Shown in pieces: positions 1-5,694 of a stretch of 6,284 nucleotides of DNA. The notes under the pieces were generated by a model, which was not told the DNA's origin, did no database searches, and was given only the letters and a program-made list of their open reading frames with translations. Where the stretch lies: positions 1 to 6,284 of the forward strand of contig JAEZAI010000348.1 in the NCBI GenBank assembly GCA_023427825.1, in the 5' to 3' direction. The position numbers were made by a program, and so were the translations under genes. The number at the start of each line of letters is the position of its first letter. The stretch's first letter is position 1. The stretch comes from Actinomycetes bacterium. Lineage in GTDB: Bacteria; Actinomycetota; Acidimicrobiia; Acidimicrobiales; Microtrichaceae.

Positions 1-64
1 ATCTACGGCATATCGGCCGTCGATCGCGCAACAGAACCTGGAGGGGCCGTGGTCGAATGGCGAG

Positions 65-661
65 GTGACGATCAGCGACGACATGACCGCGCCGGCGGTC
101 GTCCACCTGCTCGGCTTCCCCGGCACCGGGAAGCTGACCGTCGCGACGGCGATGGTCGAGGCGGCGGAGCGGCGCGGCCGTCAGGTGGTCGTCGTCGACA
201 ACCACCTGACCAGCCTGCCGATCCTGTCGGTGATCGGCTCCGACGGGACCACCACCCCGCCGCCCCGGGCATGGGAGCTGGTCCACGGCGTGCGGGAGCT
301 GGTCCACCGGGCGGCCATCGAGCTCGTGGACCCGGACCGCACGCTGGTGTTCACGAACTTCGTCGTCGTGAGCAACCCGTTGGGCGCGGACACCATCGAC
401 CGCGTCCGTCGGGTGGCGGCGGCGCGTTCGTCGACCTACCGGCCGGTGATGCTGCACTGCGACACCGACGAGCTGGTCCGGCGCGTCGCACGTCCCGAGC
501 GCCTTGCGCGGCGCAAGCTCATCGACGCCGAGCGCGCCCTCGAGATCCTGGGCGGCGAGACGCTCGTGCGTCCCCCAGAGCTCGAACTGGAGATCGACGT
601 GACGTCGACCGGTCCGACCGAGGCCGCGACTGCGATCCTGGATCACCTCGACGGCGGCTGA
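65..661 (+). CDS. P-loop kinase-like ATP-binding protein (AAA_33/zeta-like fold)
   Basis: This is a 198-residue P-loop NTPase. Walker A is GFPGTGK at residues 17-23, after a hydrophobic strand (VVHLL). A second strand ending VVVVD (41-45) leads into DNHLTS, and a third strand, TLVFTN (93-98), resembles Walker B. An arginine-rich lid-like stretch lies at about 139-150 (RRVARPERLARR), and the C-terminal strand LEIDVTSTGPTEAA is typical of small-molecule kinases and phosphotransferases of this fold. The substrate cannot be read from the sequence. The start is uncertain: GTG 65 has only a weak GCGAG upstream, and ATG 83 would give a more compact N-terminus (MTAPAVVHLLGF). The frame also stays open to the left window edge, so an earlier start outside cannot be excluded. 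It ends 31 bases before the DinB-type gene and may be co-transcribed with it. The fold is confident; the function is unknown. Confidence 0.8.
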   Translation: MTISDDMTAPAVVHLLGFPGTGKLTVATAMVEAAERRGRQVVVVDNHLTSLPILSVIGSDGTTTPPPRAWELVHGVRELVHRAAIELVDPDRTLVFTNFVVVSNPLGADTIDRVRRVAAARSSTYRPVMLHCDTDELVRRVARPERLARRKLIDAERALEILGGETLVRPPELELEIDVTSTGPTEAATAILDHLDGG

Positions 662-681
662 CCCGCCACCGCCCGAGCATC

Positions 682-688
682 GGAGGAG
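682..688 (+). promoter_or_regulatory. Ribosome binding site of the DinB-type gene
   Basis: GGAGGAG lies four bases before ATG 693. It is a strong Shine-Dalgarno sequence that fixes the start of this gene. Confidence 0.75.
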
Positions 689-692
689 CCCC

Positions 693-1196
693 ATGAAAGC
701 GACCCAACCACTGGTCGACTCGGTGGAACGCATCCGCGACCAGGTGCGCGACGGCGCCGACGGTCTGGACACCGAGCAGCTGGCCTGGCAGGTCCAGCCC
801 GGCGCCAACCCGATCGGCTGGCTCCTCTGGCACCTGACGCGGGTGCAGGACGCGCACGTGGCCGAGTTCCTGGACGGGGACCAGCTGCACGTGTCCGAGG
901 GCTGGGCCGAGGCCATGGGTCTCGCCCCCGACCCGAACGACTCCGGCTACGGCCACACCGCCGAGCAGGTCGCTGCGCTGCGCATCGAGGACCCGGCGGC
1001 CCTGGTCTCGTACCACGACGCCGTCGCGGCCCGGTCGCTCGCGCTGCTCGGACGTCTGTCCGACGTCGACCTGGACGTGGTCGTCGACGAGTCCTGGGAT
1101 CCGCCGGTGACCGCCGGCGTCCGCTGGGTGAGCATCATCGAGGACTGCTTCGAGCACCTCGGTCAGGCCGCGTACGTCCGCGGGCTCCTTCCCTGA
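693..1196 (+). CDS. DinB superfamily / DUF664-type protein (putative metal- or thiol-dependent enzyme)
   Basis: This is a 167-residue helical protein of the DinB/DUF664 type, the usual length for the family. The family forms a four-helix bundle holding a metal with three histidines; some actinobacterial members are mycothiol-dependent transferases. Recognisable parts are GWLLWHLTRVQDAH (residues 42-55, candidate ligand His47), SYHDAVAARSLALL (107-119, His108) and the C-terminal WVSIIEDCFEHLGQAAYVRGLL (145-166, His155). The last stretch matches the family's D/E-x3-H-x-G-[HQ]-x3-R signature, here with Gln158 in the second position. The specific reaction is not predictable. ATG 693 is supported by a GGAGGAG Shine-Dalgarno sequence at 682-688, four bases upstream. 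The gene follows the kinase-like gene by 31 bases and precedes ku by 58. I see nothing that ties it functionally to end joining. Confidence 0.85.
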   Translation: MKATQPLVDSVERIRDQVRDGADGLDTEQLAWQVQPGANPIGWLLWHLTRVQDAHVAEFLDGDQLHVSEGWAEAMGLAPDPNDSGYGHTAEQVAALRIEDPAALVSYHDAVAARSLALLGRLSDVDLDVVVDESWDPPVTAGVRWVSIIEDCFEHLGQAAYVRGLLP

Positions 1197-1202
1197 GCGG
1201 GT

Positions 1203-1216
1203 CGCCGGGTCCGGCG
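1203..1216 (+). terminator. GC hairpin after the DinB-type gene
   Basis: CGCCGG-GT-CCGGCG is a perfect inverted repeat (6-base arms) beginning six bases after the DinB-type stop codon. It has no T-tract, so it is at best a weak or non-canonical terminator. In DNA this GC-rich it could be chance. If real, it would separate ku transcription from the upstream pair. Confidence 0.25.
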
Positions 1217-1243
1217 GCGGGAGCACGCCCGGCCGTTCGGGGT

Positions 1244-1249
1244 AGGAGG
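1244..1249 (+). promoter_or_regulatory. Ribosome binding site of ku
   Basis: AGGAGG lies five bases before ATG 1255. The in-frame GTG at 1249 overlaps this motif and would leave no usable binding site, so ATG 1255 is the better start. The same bases also form TAGGAG at 1243-1248 with a 6-base gap to the ATG, an arrangement shared with two other genes here. Confidence 0.8.
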
Positions 1250-1254
1250 TGGCC

Positions 1255-2337
1255 ATGGCACGACGAGGGGTCTGGACCGGGTCGATCAGCTTCGGATTGG
1301 TGAGCGTGGGCGTGAAGGCGCTGACCGCCGTGCACGACCACGACGTGCACTTCCACCAGATCGAACGCGAGACAGGTGCCCGGATCGGCAACCAGAAGGT
1401 GTCCAAGGAGACGGGCGAGGCCGTCGACGCCGACGACATCGAGATGGGCTACGAGGTCTCGAAGGGTCGCTACGTGGCGTTCGATCCGTCGGAGATCGAG
1501 GAGCTGCGACCCGAGTCGACCCGGACCGTCGACGTGACCGACTTCGTCGACCTGTCCGAGATCGATCCCGTGTACTTCGAGCGGACCTACTGGCTCGCGC
1601 CGACCGACGAGGGTGCCGAGCGTGCCTACCGGTTGCTGGCGGCGGCCATGGACCGGAGCCAGAAGGTCGGCATCGGCACGGTCGTCATGCGCAACAAGCA
1701 GTACCTGGCGGCCATCCGTCCCGTGGACGGGGCGCTGGCGATGTCGACGATGCACTTCGCCGACGAGGTCGAGGACGTCGCCGACGTCGAGGAGATCCCG
1801 ACCGGCGGGGCGGCACCGTCCAAGAAGGAGCTGGCGCTCGCCGACCAGGTCATCGAGGCGCTGGCCACCGACTGGGACCCGACCCGCTACGAGGACACGT
1901 TCACGGAGGAGCTGAAGGATCTCATCGAGGCGCGGGATCGCGGCGACGAGGTGACCACCGAGCCCGACGGCGAGGAGGAGTCCGAGGGTGCCGAGGTGAT
2001 CGACCTGATGGCCGCGCTGCAGGCCAGCGTGGACGAGGCGCGAGCGGGCAGGTCGGGCGCCGAGAAGTCGGGCGCCAAGAAGTCGGGCGCCGACACGTCG
2101 CGGTCGTCGACCACGACGTCATCCGCGACGAGGTCGTCGTCGAAGCAGAAGGCGGCGACCAAGAAGAAGGCGGCGACCAAGAAGGCGGCGTCGGCGAGCA
2201 GGAAGCCCGCGACCAAGAAGCCGGCGAGCAGGAAGAAGGCGGCGAGCAGGAAGAAGGCGGCGAGCAGGAAGACGGCGTCGGCCGGCACTGGCGCGAGCAA
2301 GAAGAAGTCGTCCGGGTCGACCCGCAGGAGCGCGTGA
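1255..2337 (+). CDS. ku: Ku DNA end-binding protein of bacterial NHEJ
   Basis: This 360-residue bacterial Ku is a homodimeric ring that threads onto broken DNA ends and recruits LigD-type enzymes. The family hallmark N-terminus is complete: RRGVWTGSISFGLVSVGVKAL (residues 3-23), then VHFHQI and ARIGNQKVSKETGE in place of the usual RIRYQKV form. The beta-barrel core follows, with YWLAPTDEGAERAYRLL and GIGTVVMRNKQYLAAIRP. The segment VIDLMAALQASVDEARA (248-264) corresponds to the C-terminal region that contacts LigD in known homologues. Residues 265-360 are a low-complexity basic tail (21 Lys and 9 Arg against 2 acidic residues) built from KSGA, KAATK and KAASRK repeats. Such tails occur in actinobacterial Ku and modulate DNA binding. 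The start is ATG 1255, with AGGAGG five bases upstream. The stop lies three bases before the LigD-type gene, so the two are almost certainly one operon. Confidence 0.97.
   Translation: MARRGVWTGSISFGLVSVGVKALTAVHDHDVHFHQIERETGARIGNQKVSKETGEAVDADDIEMGYEVSKGRYVAFDPSEIEELRPESTRTVDVTDFVDLSEIDPVYFERTYWLAPTDEGAERAYRLLAAAMDRSQKVGIGTVVMRNKQYLAAIRPVDGALAMSTMHFADEVEDVADVEEIPTGGAAPSKKELALADQVIEALATDWDPTRYEDTFTEELKDLIEARDRGDEVTTEPDGEEESEGAEVIDLMAALQASVDEARAGRSGAEKSGAKKSGADTSRSSTTTSSATRSSSKQKAATKKKAATKKAASASRKPATKKPASRKKAASRKKAASRKTASAGTGASKKKSSGSTRRSA
2053..2097 (+). repeat. Three tandem 15-base repeats in ku (SGA[EKD][KT] units)
   Basis: Three adjacent 15-base units begin with TCGGGCGCC at 2053, 2068 and 2083 and differ only in their last six bases. 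They encode SGAEK, SGAKK and SGADT at the start of the Ku tail. The unit length is a multiple of three, so gain or loss of a copy keeps the frame. Confidence 0.85.
2218..2271 (+). repeat. Three tandem 18-base repeats in ku (KAASRK units)
   Basis: Units at 2218-2235, 2236-2253 and 2254-2271 encode KPASRK, KAASRK and KAASRK. The second and third are identical at DNA level (AAGGCGGCGAGCAGGAAG), and the first differs by one base. Related AAGGCGGCGACC units (KAAT) lie just upstream. Identity at synonymous positions suggests recent slippage duplication rather than selection on the protein alone. Confidence 0.9.
2326..2330 (+). promoter_or_regulatory. Ribosome binding site of the LigD-type gene, inside ku
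   Basis: AGGAG lies within the last codons of ku, ten bases before ATG 2341. Together with the 3-base gap between the genes, it suggests translational coupling of ku and the LigD-type gene. Confidence 0.6.
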
Positions 2338-2340
2338 TCG

Positions 2341-3933
2341 ATGGCGGATCCCGAGGTCGCCGAGAAGCTGGGCACGTACCGGCGCAAGCGCGACTTCTCC
2401 CGGACCAGCGAGCCGTCGGGCGACACGACGACCCTGCCCGAGGGCGACCAGCGGTTCGTCGTGCAGCGGCATCAGGCCCGGCGACTGCACTACGACGTCC
2501 GGTTCCAGATCGACGGCGTGCTGGTCAGCTGGTCGGTGCCGAAGGGGCCCTCGCTCGACCCGTCGGTCCGCCGTCTGGCGATCCGGACCGAGGACCACCC
2601 GCTCGAGTACTTCTCGTTCGAGGGTGTGATCCCACAGGGCGAGTACGGCGGCGGCGACGTCATCGTCTGGGACCACGGCACCTACGAGGTGCACGGCGAC
2701 GGCACGCCCGGCGAGCAGCTCGCGGACGGCGAGCTGCACCTGGAGCTCCAGGGCGAGAAGCTGGTCGGGCACTTCATGCTCGTGCGCACCCGCCCCGACC
2801 GCGGTCGCGAGCAGTGGCTGATGTTCCACAAGAAGGACGACGACGCTGTCAGCGGCTGGGACCCCGAGGACCACCCGGAGTCGGTCGTGTCGGGTCGGAC
2901 CAACGACGAGGTCCGCGACGATCCCGACGCCACGTGGGACTCGGCCGCGGATCCCGGTCGGGCCGAGATCCACCTCAAGGCGCTACGTGAGGACGACCCG
3001 CAGCTGGTGGCGCTCGACGAGCTCGGCAAGAAGGGCACGTGGAAGTACGCGGGCCGCGAGCTGCACGTGACCAACCTGGACAAGGTCCTGTTCCCCGGTC
3101 GCGACGGCGAGGAGCCGGTGACCAAGCGCGAGTTCATCCGGCACTGGGCCCGGGTGGCGCCGCTCCTGGTGCCGCTGCTCGAGGACCGTCCGGTGAACCT
3201 GCACCGCTACCCCGACGGCGTGACGGCCCAGGGCTTCTGGCACAAGGCGGTCCCCGGCCACGCACCGGAGTGGATCGAGCGGTGGGACAACCCGGCTGCG
3301 GACCCGGGCGAGACCCAGACCTACATGGTCGCCTCCGAGGCTGCGACCATCGCCTGGATGGCCAACTTCGGTGCCATCGAGCTCCACCCGTGGACGTCGA
3401 CCACCGAGCACCCCGACCAGCCGTCGTGGGCGCTGTTCGACCTGGACCCCGGCACGGGCACCACGTGGGAGGAGCTCCTGCAGCTGGCCCGGCTGCACCG
3501 CACCGCGCTCGACCACCTGGGCGTCTGGGCGCTGCCGAAGGTGACCGGCAGCCGGGGCATCCAGATCTGGGTGCCGGTCGTCGGCGGCTACACGTTCGAC
3601 GAGACGCGGGACTGGGTGGAGACGGTGTCGCGCACGGTGGGCCGGATCGTGCCCGAGCTCGTCAGCTGGAAGTGGACCGTGCGCGACCGCAAGGGCCTGG
3701 CCCGGCTGGACTACACGCAGAACGCCGTGAACAAGACCTTGGTCGCGCCGTACAGCACGCGTCCGGCCCCGGGCGCTCCGGTGTCGGTGCCCATCACCTG
3801 GGACGAGCTCGACGACCCGGAGCTGCGGCCCGATCGCTGGACCATCCGCGACCTGCCCGCCCGGCTCGACGACGTCGGCGACCTGTGCCGCGGCGCCCGG
3901 TCGCACGCACAGCGCCTCCCCACGCTGAGCTGA
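2341..3933 (+). CDS. ligD: LigD-type protein: 3'-phosphoesterase fused to NHEJ polymerase, no ligase domain
   Basis: This 530-residue two-domain NHEJ enzyme has a phosphoesterase (PE) domain at about residues 36-175. Its active-site set is intact (His44, His50, Asp52, Arg54, His86, Tyr90, in RHQARRLHYDVR and EDHPLEY) and matches the residues known in Pseudomonas LigD PE. PE removes 3' phosphates and ribonucleotides from ends. A charged linker (about 176-230) leads to an archaeo-eukaryotic primase-type polymerase domain (about 235-530), which fills gaps with NTPs or dNTPs. That domain begins GRELHVTNLDKVLFP, and motif I is FDLDPG (Asp367, Asp369). Motif II is TGSRGIQIWVP, with Gln408 where the canonical enzymes have His. 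Motif III is LDYTQN (Asp457). The nucleotidyltransferase ligase motif KxDG and the OB fold are absent, and both flanking domains are full length, so this is not a truncation. ATG 2341 is supported by AGGAG at 2326. The symbol is by homology only, since the protein cannot seal nicks itself. Confidence 0.93.
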   Translation: MADPEVAEKLGTYRRKRDFSRTSEPSGDTTTLPEGDQRFVVQRHQARRLHYDVRFQIDGVLVSWSVPKGPSLDPSVRRLAIRTEDHPLEYFSFEGVIPQGEYGGGDVIVWDHGTYEVHGDGTPGEQLADGELHLELQGEKLVGHFMLVRTRPDRGREQWLMFHKKDDDAVSGWDPEDHPESVVSGRTNDEVRDDPDATWDSAADPGRAEIHLKALREDDPQLVALDELGKKGTWKYAGRELHVTNLDKVLFPGRDGEEPVTKREFIRHWARVAPLLVPLLEDRPVNLHRYPDGVTAQGFWHKAVPGHAPEWIERWDNPAADPGETQTYMVASEAATIAWMANFGAIELHPWTSTTEHPDQPSWALFDLDPGTGTTWEELLQLARLHRTALDHLGVWALPKVTGSRGIQIWVPVVGGYTFDETRDWVETVSRTVGRIVPELVSWKWTVRDRKGLARLDYTQNAVNKTLVAPYSTRPAPGAPVSVPITWDELDDPELRPDRWTIRDLPARLDDVGDLCRGARSHAQRLPTLS

Positions 3934-3947
3934 CGTCGGTCGTCAGC
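3929..3947. terminator. Inverted repeat holding both stop codons of two convergent genes
   Basis: GCTGACG-TCGGT-CGTCAGC has perfect 7-base arms and a 5-base loop. The left arm contains the TGA of the LigD-type gene (3931-3933), and the right arm contains the TGA of the minus-strand esterase (TCA at 3943-3945). The hairpin is GC-rich and symmetrical, so it could act as a compact bidirectional terminator, though neither strand has a T-tract. Confidence 0.45.
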
Positions 3948-4932
3948 GGAGCCGGTGGGCGTCGAACCAGTCGAGCGCGATGGCCGTGGCGTCGATCGTG
4001 TGCGTGGTTCCCGGCAGCTCGATGGGCGACCCGGGCCACGTGTGGCCGCCACCCTTGACGGAGTAGAGCTCGACGTCGACGCCGTCGGGGCAACCACGGA
4101 ACTGCCAGTGCTCCACGTCCTCGCCGATCGGCGTCACGTCCTTGTCCGTCGAGCAGCCGGCGTTGGCGGCCCACGCCGGCATGTTCACCTCGACGCCGGT
4201 CAGCCCGGCGTTCGCACCGGTGACCTCGATCCCGGGATCCGCGCCCGCGCCGTAGGGGACCACTCGGTCGGCGGTGCCGTGGAAGGCGACGACGGGCTTG
4301 GCGCACCCGTTCGGCGCGACCTCCTCGGCCACGAGCACGAGCGACGCGAACCGGTCGGGGTGGGTGCACGCCGTGATCGTCGCCTTCCAGCTCCCGAGCG
4401 AGATGCCGGCGGCGTGCACCCGGTCGAGGTCCACGCAGTAGGTGTCGCCGAGGTGGTCGAGCAGCGCGGTGAGGAAGCGGTCGTCGGCACCCTCGGGACC
4501 CAGCTCCCACCGGCCGTCGACGGCATCGGGTGTCACGACGATGAACCCCCGCTCGGTGCCGCGCGCCGGCAACCCCGAGTAGACGCTCTGCTGCAAGGCG
4601 TTCGACCCCGAGCCGTGCAGGTCCAGGATCACCGGCGTGGGCGTCGACGGGTCGTCGCCGTCGGGTACCGCCAGCCGGTACGAGCGGTCGACGCCGTCGG
4701 ACGGCAGCACGGCGACGGTCTCGCCCGTCGGGTCCTCCTCTGCGGTGACGGCCGGCGCCTCGGTGCCGCACCCTGGGCTCGACCGTCCGTCGGGGGTGGT
4801 GGTCGTCGTGGCCTCGTCCGGCGGCGCCGGCGCGCTGCGCTCCGCCGACGGCTCGTCGGCGGAGCAGGCTCCCGCGAGCAGGAGGGCGAGCGCGAGTGCG
4901 GCGCCAACCGCGGCCGCGGCGGTGCGGGGCAT
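3943..4932 (-). CDS. LpqC / PHB-depolymerase-like alpha/beta-hydrolase esterase, probable lipoprotein
   Basis: This is a 329-residue secreted esterase. The N-terminus (MPRTAAAAVG, then a hydrophobic Ala/Leu core) ends in LAGAC, giving a plausible lipobox with Cys23 as the lipidated residue. It would be anchored on the outer face of the membrane. A Ser/Thr/Pro-rich spacer runs to about residue 75. The catalytic domain shows an oxyanion-type DLHGSGSN (104-111), the nucleophile elbow GISLG with Ser178, Asp222 in FHGTADRVVPY and His297 in GGGHTWPG, a complete triad in the order of the feruloyl-esterase/polyhydroxybutyrate-depolymerase/LpqC group. Several cysteines in the mature part (55, 166, 189, 210, 260, 265-290 region) could form disulfides, as expected for an exported enzyme. 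The substrate is unknown. The start is ATG at 4932-4930, with AGGA about eight bases upstream on the minus strand. The gene converges with the LigD-type gene (9-base gap) and diverges from the phosphatase. Confidence 0.88.
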   Translation of the reverse strand: MPRTAAAAVGAALALALLLAGACSADEPSAERSAPAPPDEATTTTTPDGRSSPGCGTEAPAVTAEEDPTGETVAVLPSDGVDRSYRLAVPDGDDPSTPTPVILDLHGSGSNALQQSVYSGLPARGTERGFIVVTPDAVDGRWELGPEGADDRFLTALLDHLGDTYCVDLDRVHAAGISLGSWKATITACTHPDRFASLVLVAEEVAPNGCAKPVVAFHGTADRVVPYGAGADPGIEVTGANAGLTGVEVNMPAWAANAGCSTDKDVTPIGEDVEHWQFRGCPDGVDVELYSVKGGGHTWPGSPIELPGTTHTIDATAIALDWFDAHRLR

Positions 4933-4973
4933 CCCGCCATCCTGCCCGAATGGGGGACCGGCACGCGACCCGT

Positions 4974-4991
4974 CTCACCGCGCCGTGTGAG
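4974..4991. promoter_or_regulatory. Small inverted repeat in the divergent spacer
   Basis: CTCAC-N8-GTGAG forms 5-base arms in the 77-base spacer between the esterase and phosphatase starts. It lies just upstream of the candidate -10 of the phosphatase, where an operator could sit. The arms are short, so it could be chance. Confidence 0.25.
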
Positions 4992-4997
4992 CCGCCG

Positions 4998-5003
4998 TAG
5001 GTT
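4998..5003 (+). promoter_or_regulatory. Candidate -10 element for a leaderless phosphatase mRNA
   Basis: TAGGTT fits the actinobacterial -10 form TAnnnT and is followed by a 6-base gap to ATG 5010. That places a transcription start at or next to the A of the ATG. No Shine-Dalgarno sequence precedes this gene, which favours leaderless translation. No clear -35 is visible. Confidence 0.5.
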
Positions 5004-5009
5004 GCACCG

Positions 5010-5648
5010 ATGCGTCTGGTGCTCGTCCGCCATGGTGAGGCCCACGCGGGCTTCCACGGAGTGATCGCCGGTCCGACCGGCTGCAGCGGCCTCACGCCGC
5101 ATGGCCGCCGGCAGGCCGAGGCCCTCCGCGACCACCTGCTGGACACCGGCGCGATCAACGCGGACGTGGTGGTCACGAGCATGATCCCGCGGGCCATCGA
5201 GACCGCTCGGATCATCGCCCCCGGCCTCGGGTTCGACGAGGTCCAGCAGGACTGCGACCTGTGCGAGGTGCACACCGGCGAGGCCGACGGCCTCCCGTGG
5301 TCCGAGTACCCCGAGCGCTACGGGGAGCTCGACATGACGACCGAGCCCGACCGCGTGTTCGCCCCCGGCGGCGACAGCTGGAACAGCTTCCACGAACGTG
5401 TCGAACGCACGCTCCGCCGCCTGGCGGACGAGCACCGCGGACTCACCGTGGTGGCGGTCTGCCACGCCGGCGTGATCATGGCGTCCATGCGCACGTTGCT
5501 GGGGATCCCGCATCCCGAGACCGGTGCCCGCCTGCAGCCGTCGAACACCGGCCTCACCGTCTGGGAGCACGAGCAGGACGGCGACCGCTGGACGCTGCAC
5601 ACGTTCAACGAGGCGTCCCATCTGGTCGGGCTGGTGCGCGAGACGTGA
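5010..5648 (+). CDS. Histidine phosphatase family protein (phosphoglycerate mutase-like)
   Basis: This 212-residue member of branch 1 of the histidine phosphatase superfamily is of usual length. The N-terminal LVRHGE (residues 5-10) carries the phospho-accepting His8 and Arg7. Arg61 in TSMIPRAIETA is the second phosphate-binding arginine, and Glu86 in CDLCEVHTGEADGL is the likely proton donor. GGDSWNSF (120-127) matches the GGES-type substrate loop, and His152 in VVAVCHAGVIMA is the second catalytic histidine. All core residues are present, so it should be active on a phosphomonoester; the natural substrate cannot be assigned (a broad-specificity phosphatase or a cofactor/sugar phosphatase are both possible). 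ATG 5010 coincides with the start of the conserved strand MRLVLVRHG. It has no clear ribosome binding site and a TAGGTT six bases upstream, suggesting a leaderless message. It diverges from the esterase gene. Confidence 0.92.
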   Translation: MRLVLVRHGEAHAGFHGVIAGPTGCSGLTPHGRRQAEALRDHLLDTGAINADVVVTSMIPRAIETARIIAPGLGFDEVQQDCDLCEVHTGEADGLPWSEYPERYGELDMTTEPDRVFAPGGDSWNSFHERVERTLRRLADEHRGLTVVAVCHAGVIMASMRTLLGIPHPETGARLQPSNTGLTVWEHEQDGDRWTLHTFNEASHLVGLVRET

Positions 5649-5683
5649 GCCACAGGGCGGTCTGACCGGGCGCCGCCGCGGTT

Positions 5684-5687
5684 AGGA
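5684..5687 (+). promoter_or_regulatory. Ribosome binding site of the ParB-like gene
   Basis: AGGA lies seven bases before ATG 5695. It sits in a small inverted repeat, GGTT-AGG-AACC (5680-5690), whose four-base arms are too short to claim regulation. Confidence 0.5.
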
Positions 5688-5694
5688 ACCGACC

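Noticed and set aside
1249..1251. GTG as the start of ku
   Set aside because: It overlaps the AGGAGG ribosome binding site itself. ATG 1255 has ideal spacing and yields the conserved MARRGVW N-terminus.
519..1439. 306-codon open frame on the minus strand
   Set aside because: It lies antisense across the kinase-like, DinB-type and ku genes, all of which have recognisable protein motifs. Its translation is Arg/Pro/Gly-rich low complexity, as expected of a shadow frame in GC-rich DNA.
1887..2426. Minus-strand frame with repeated FFLLAAFFLLA-type hydrophobic segments resembling a membrane protein
   Set aside because: The hydrophobic blocks are simply the complement of the AAG/GCG repeats coding the Lys/Ala Ku tail. 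There is no independent start signal or homology.
2334..2990. Plus-strand frame starting GTG just before the LigD-type ATG
   Set aside because: It is a frame-shifted shadow of the phosphoesterase coding region, and the translation is Arg/Gly-rich without motifs.
2341..3933. LigD-type gene as a truncated or broken ligase
   Set aside because: Both PE and POL domains are full length with intact ends and frame, and the gene ends in the normal C-terminal POL segment. The missing LIG domain looks like architecture, not decay.
3794..5275. 493-codon open frame on the minus strand
   Set aside because: It overlaps the real esterase gene on the same strand in another frame and runs into the phosphatase antisense. 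The translation is mostly arginine-rich with no domain motif.
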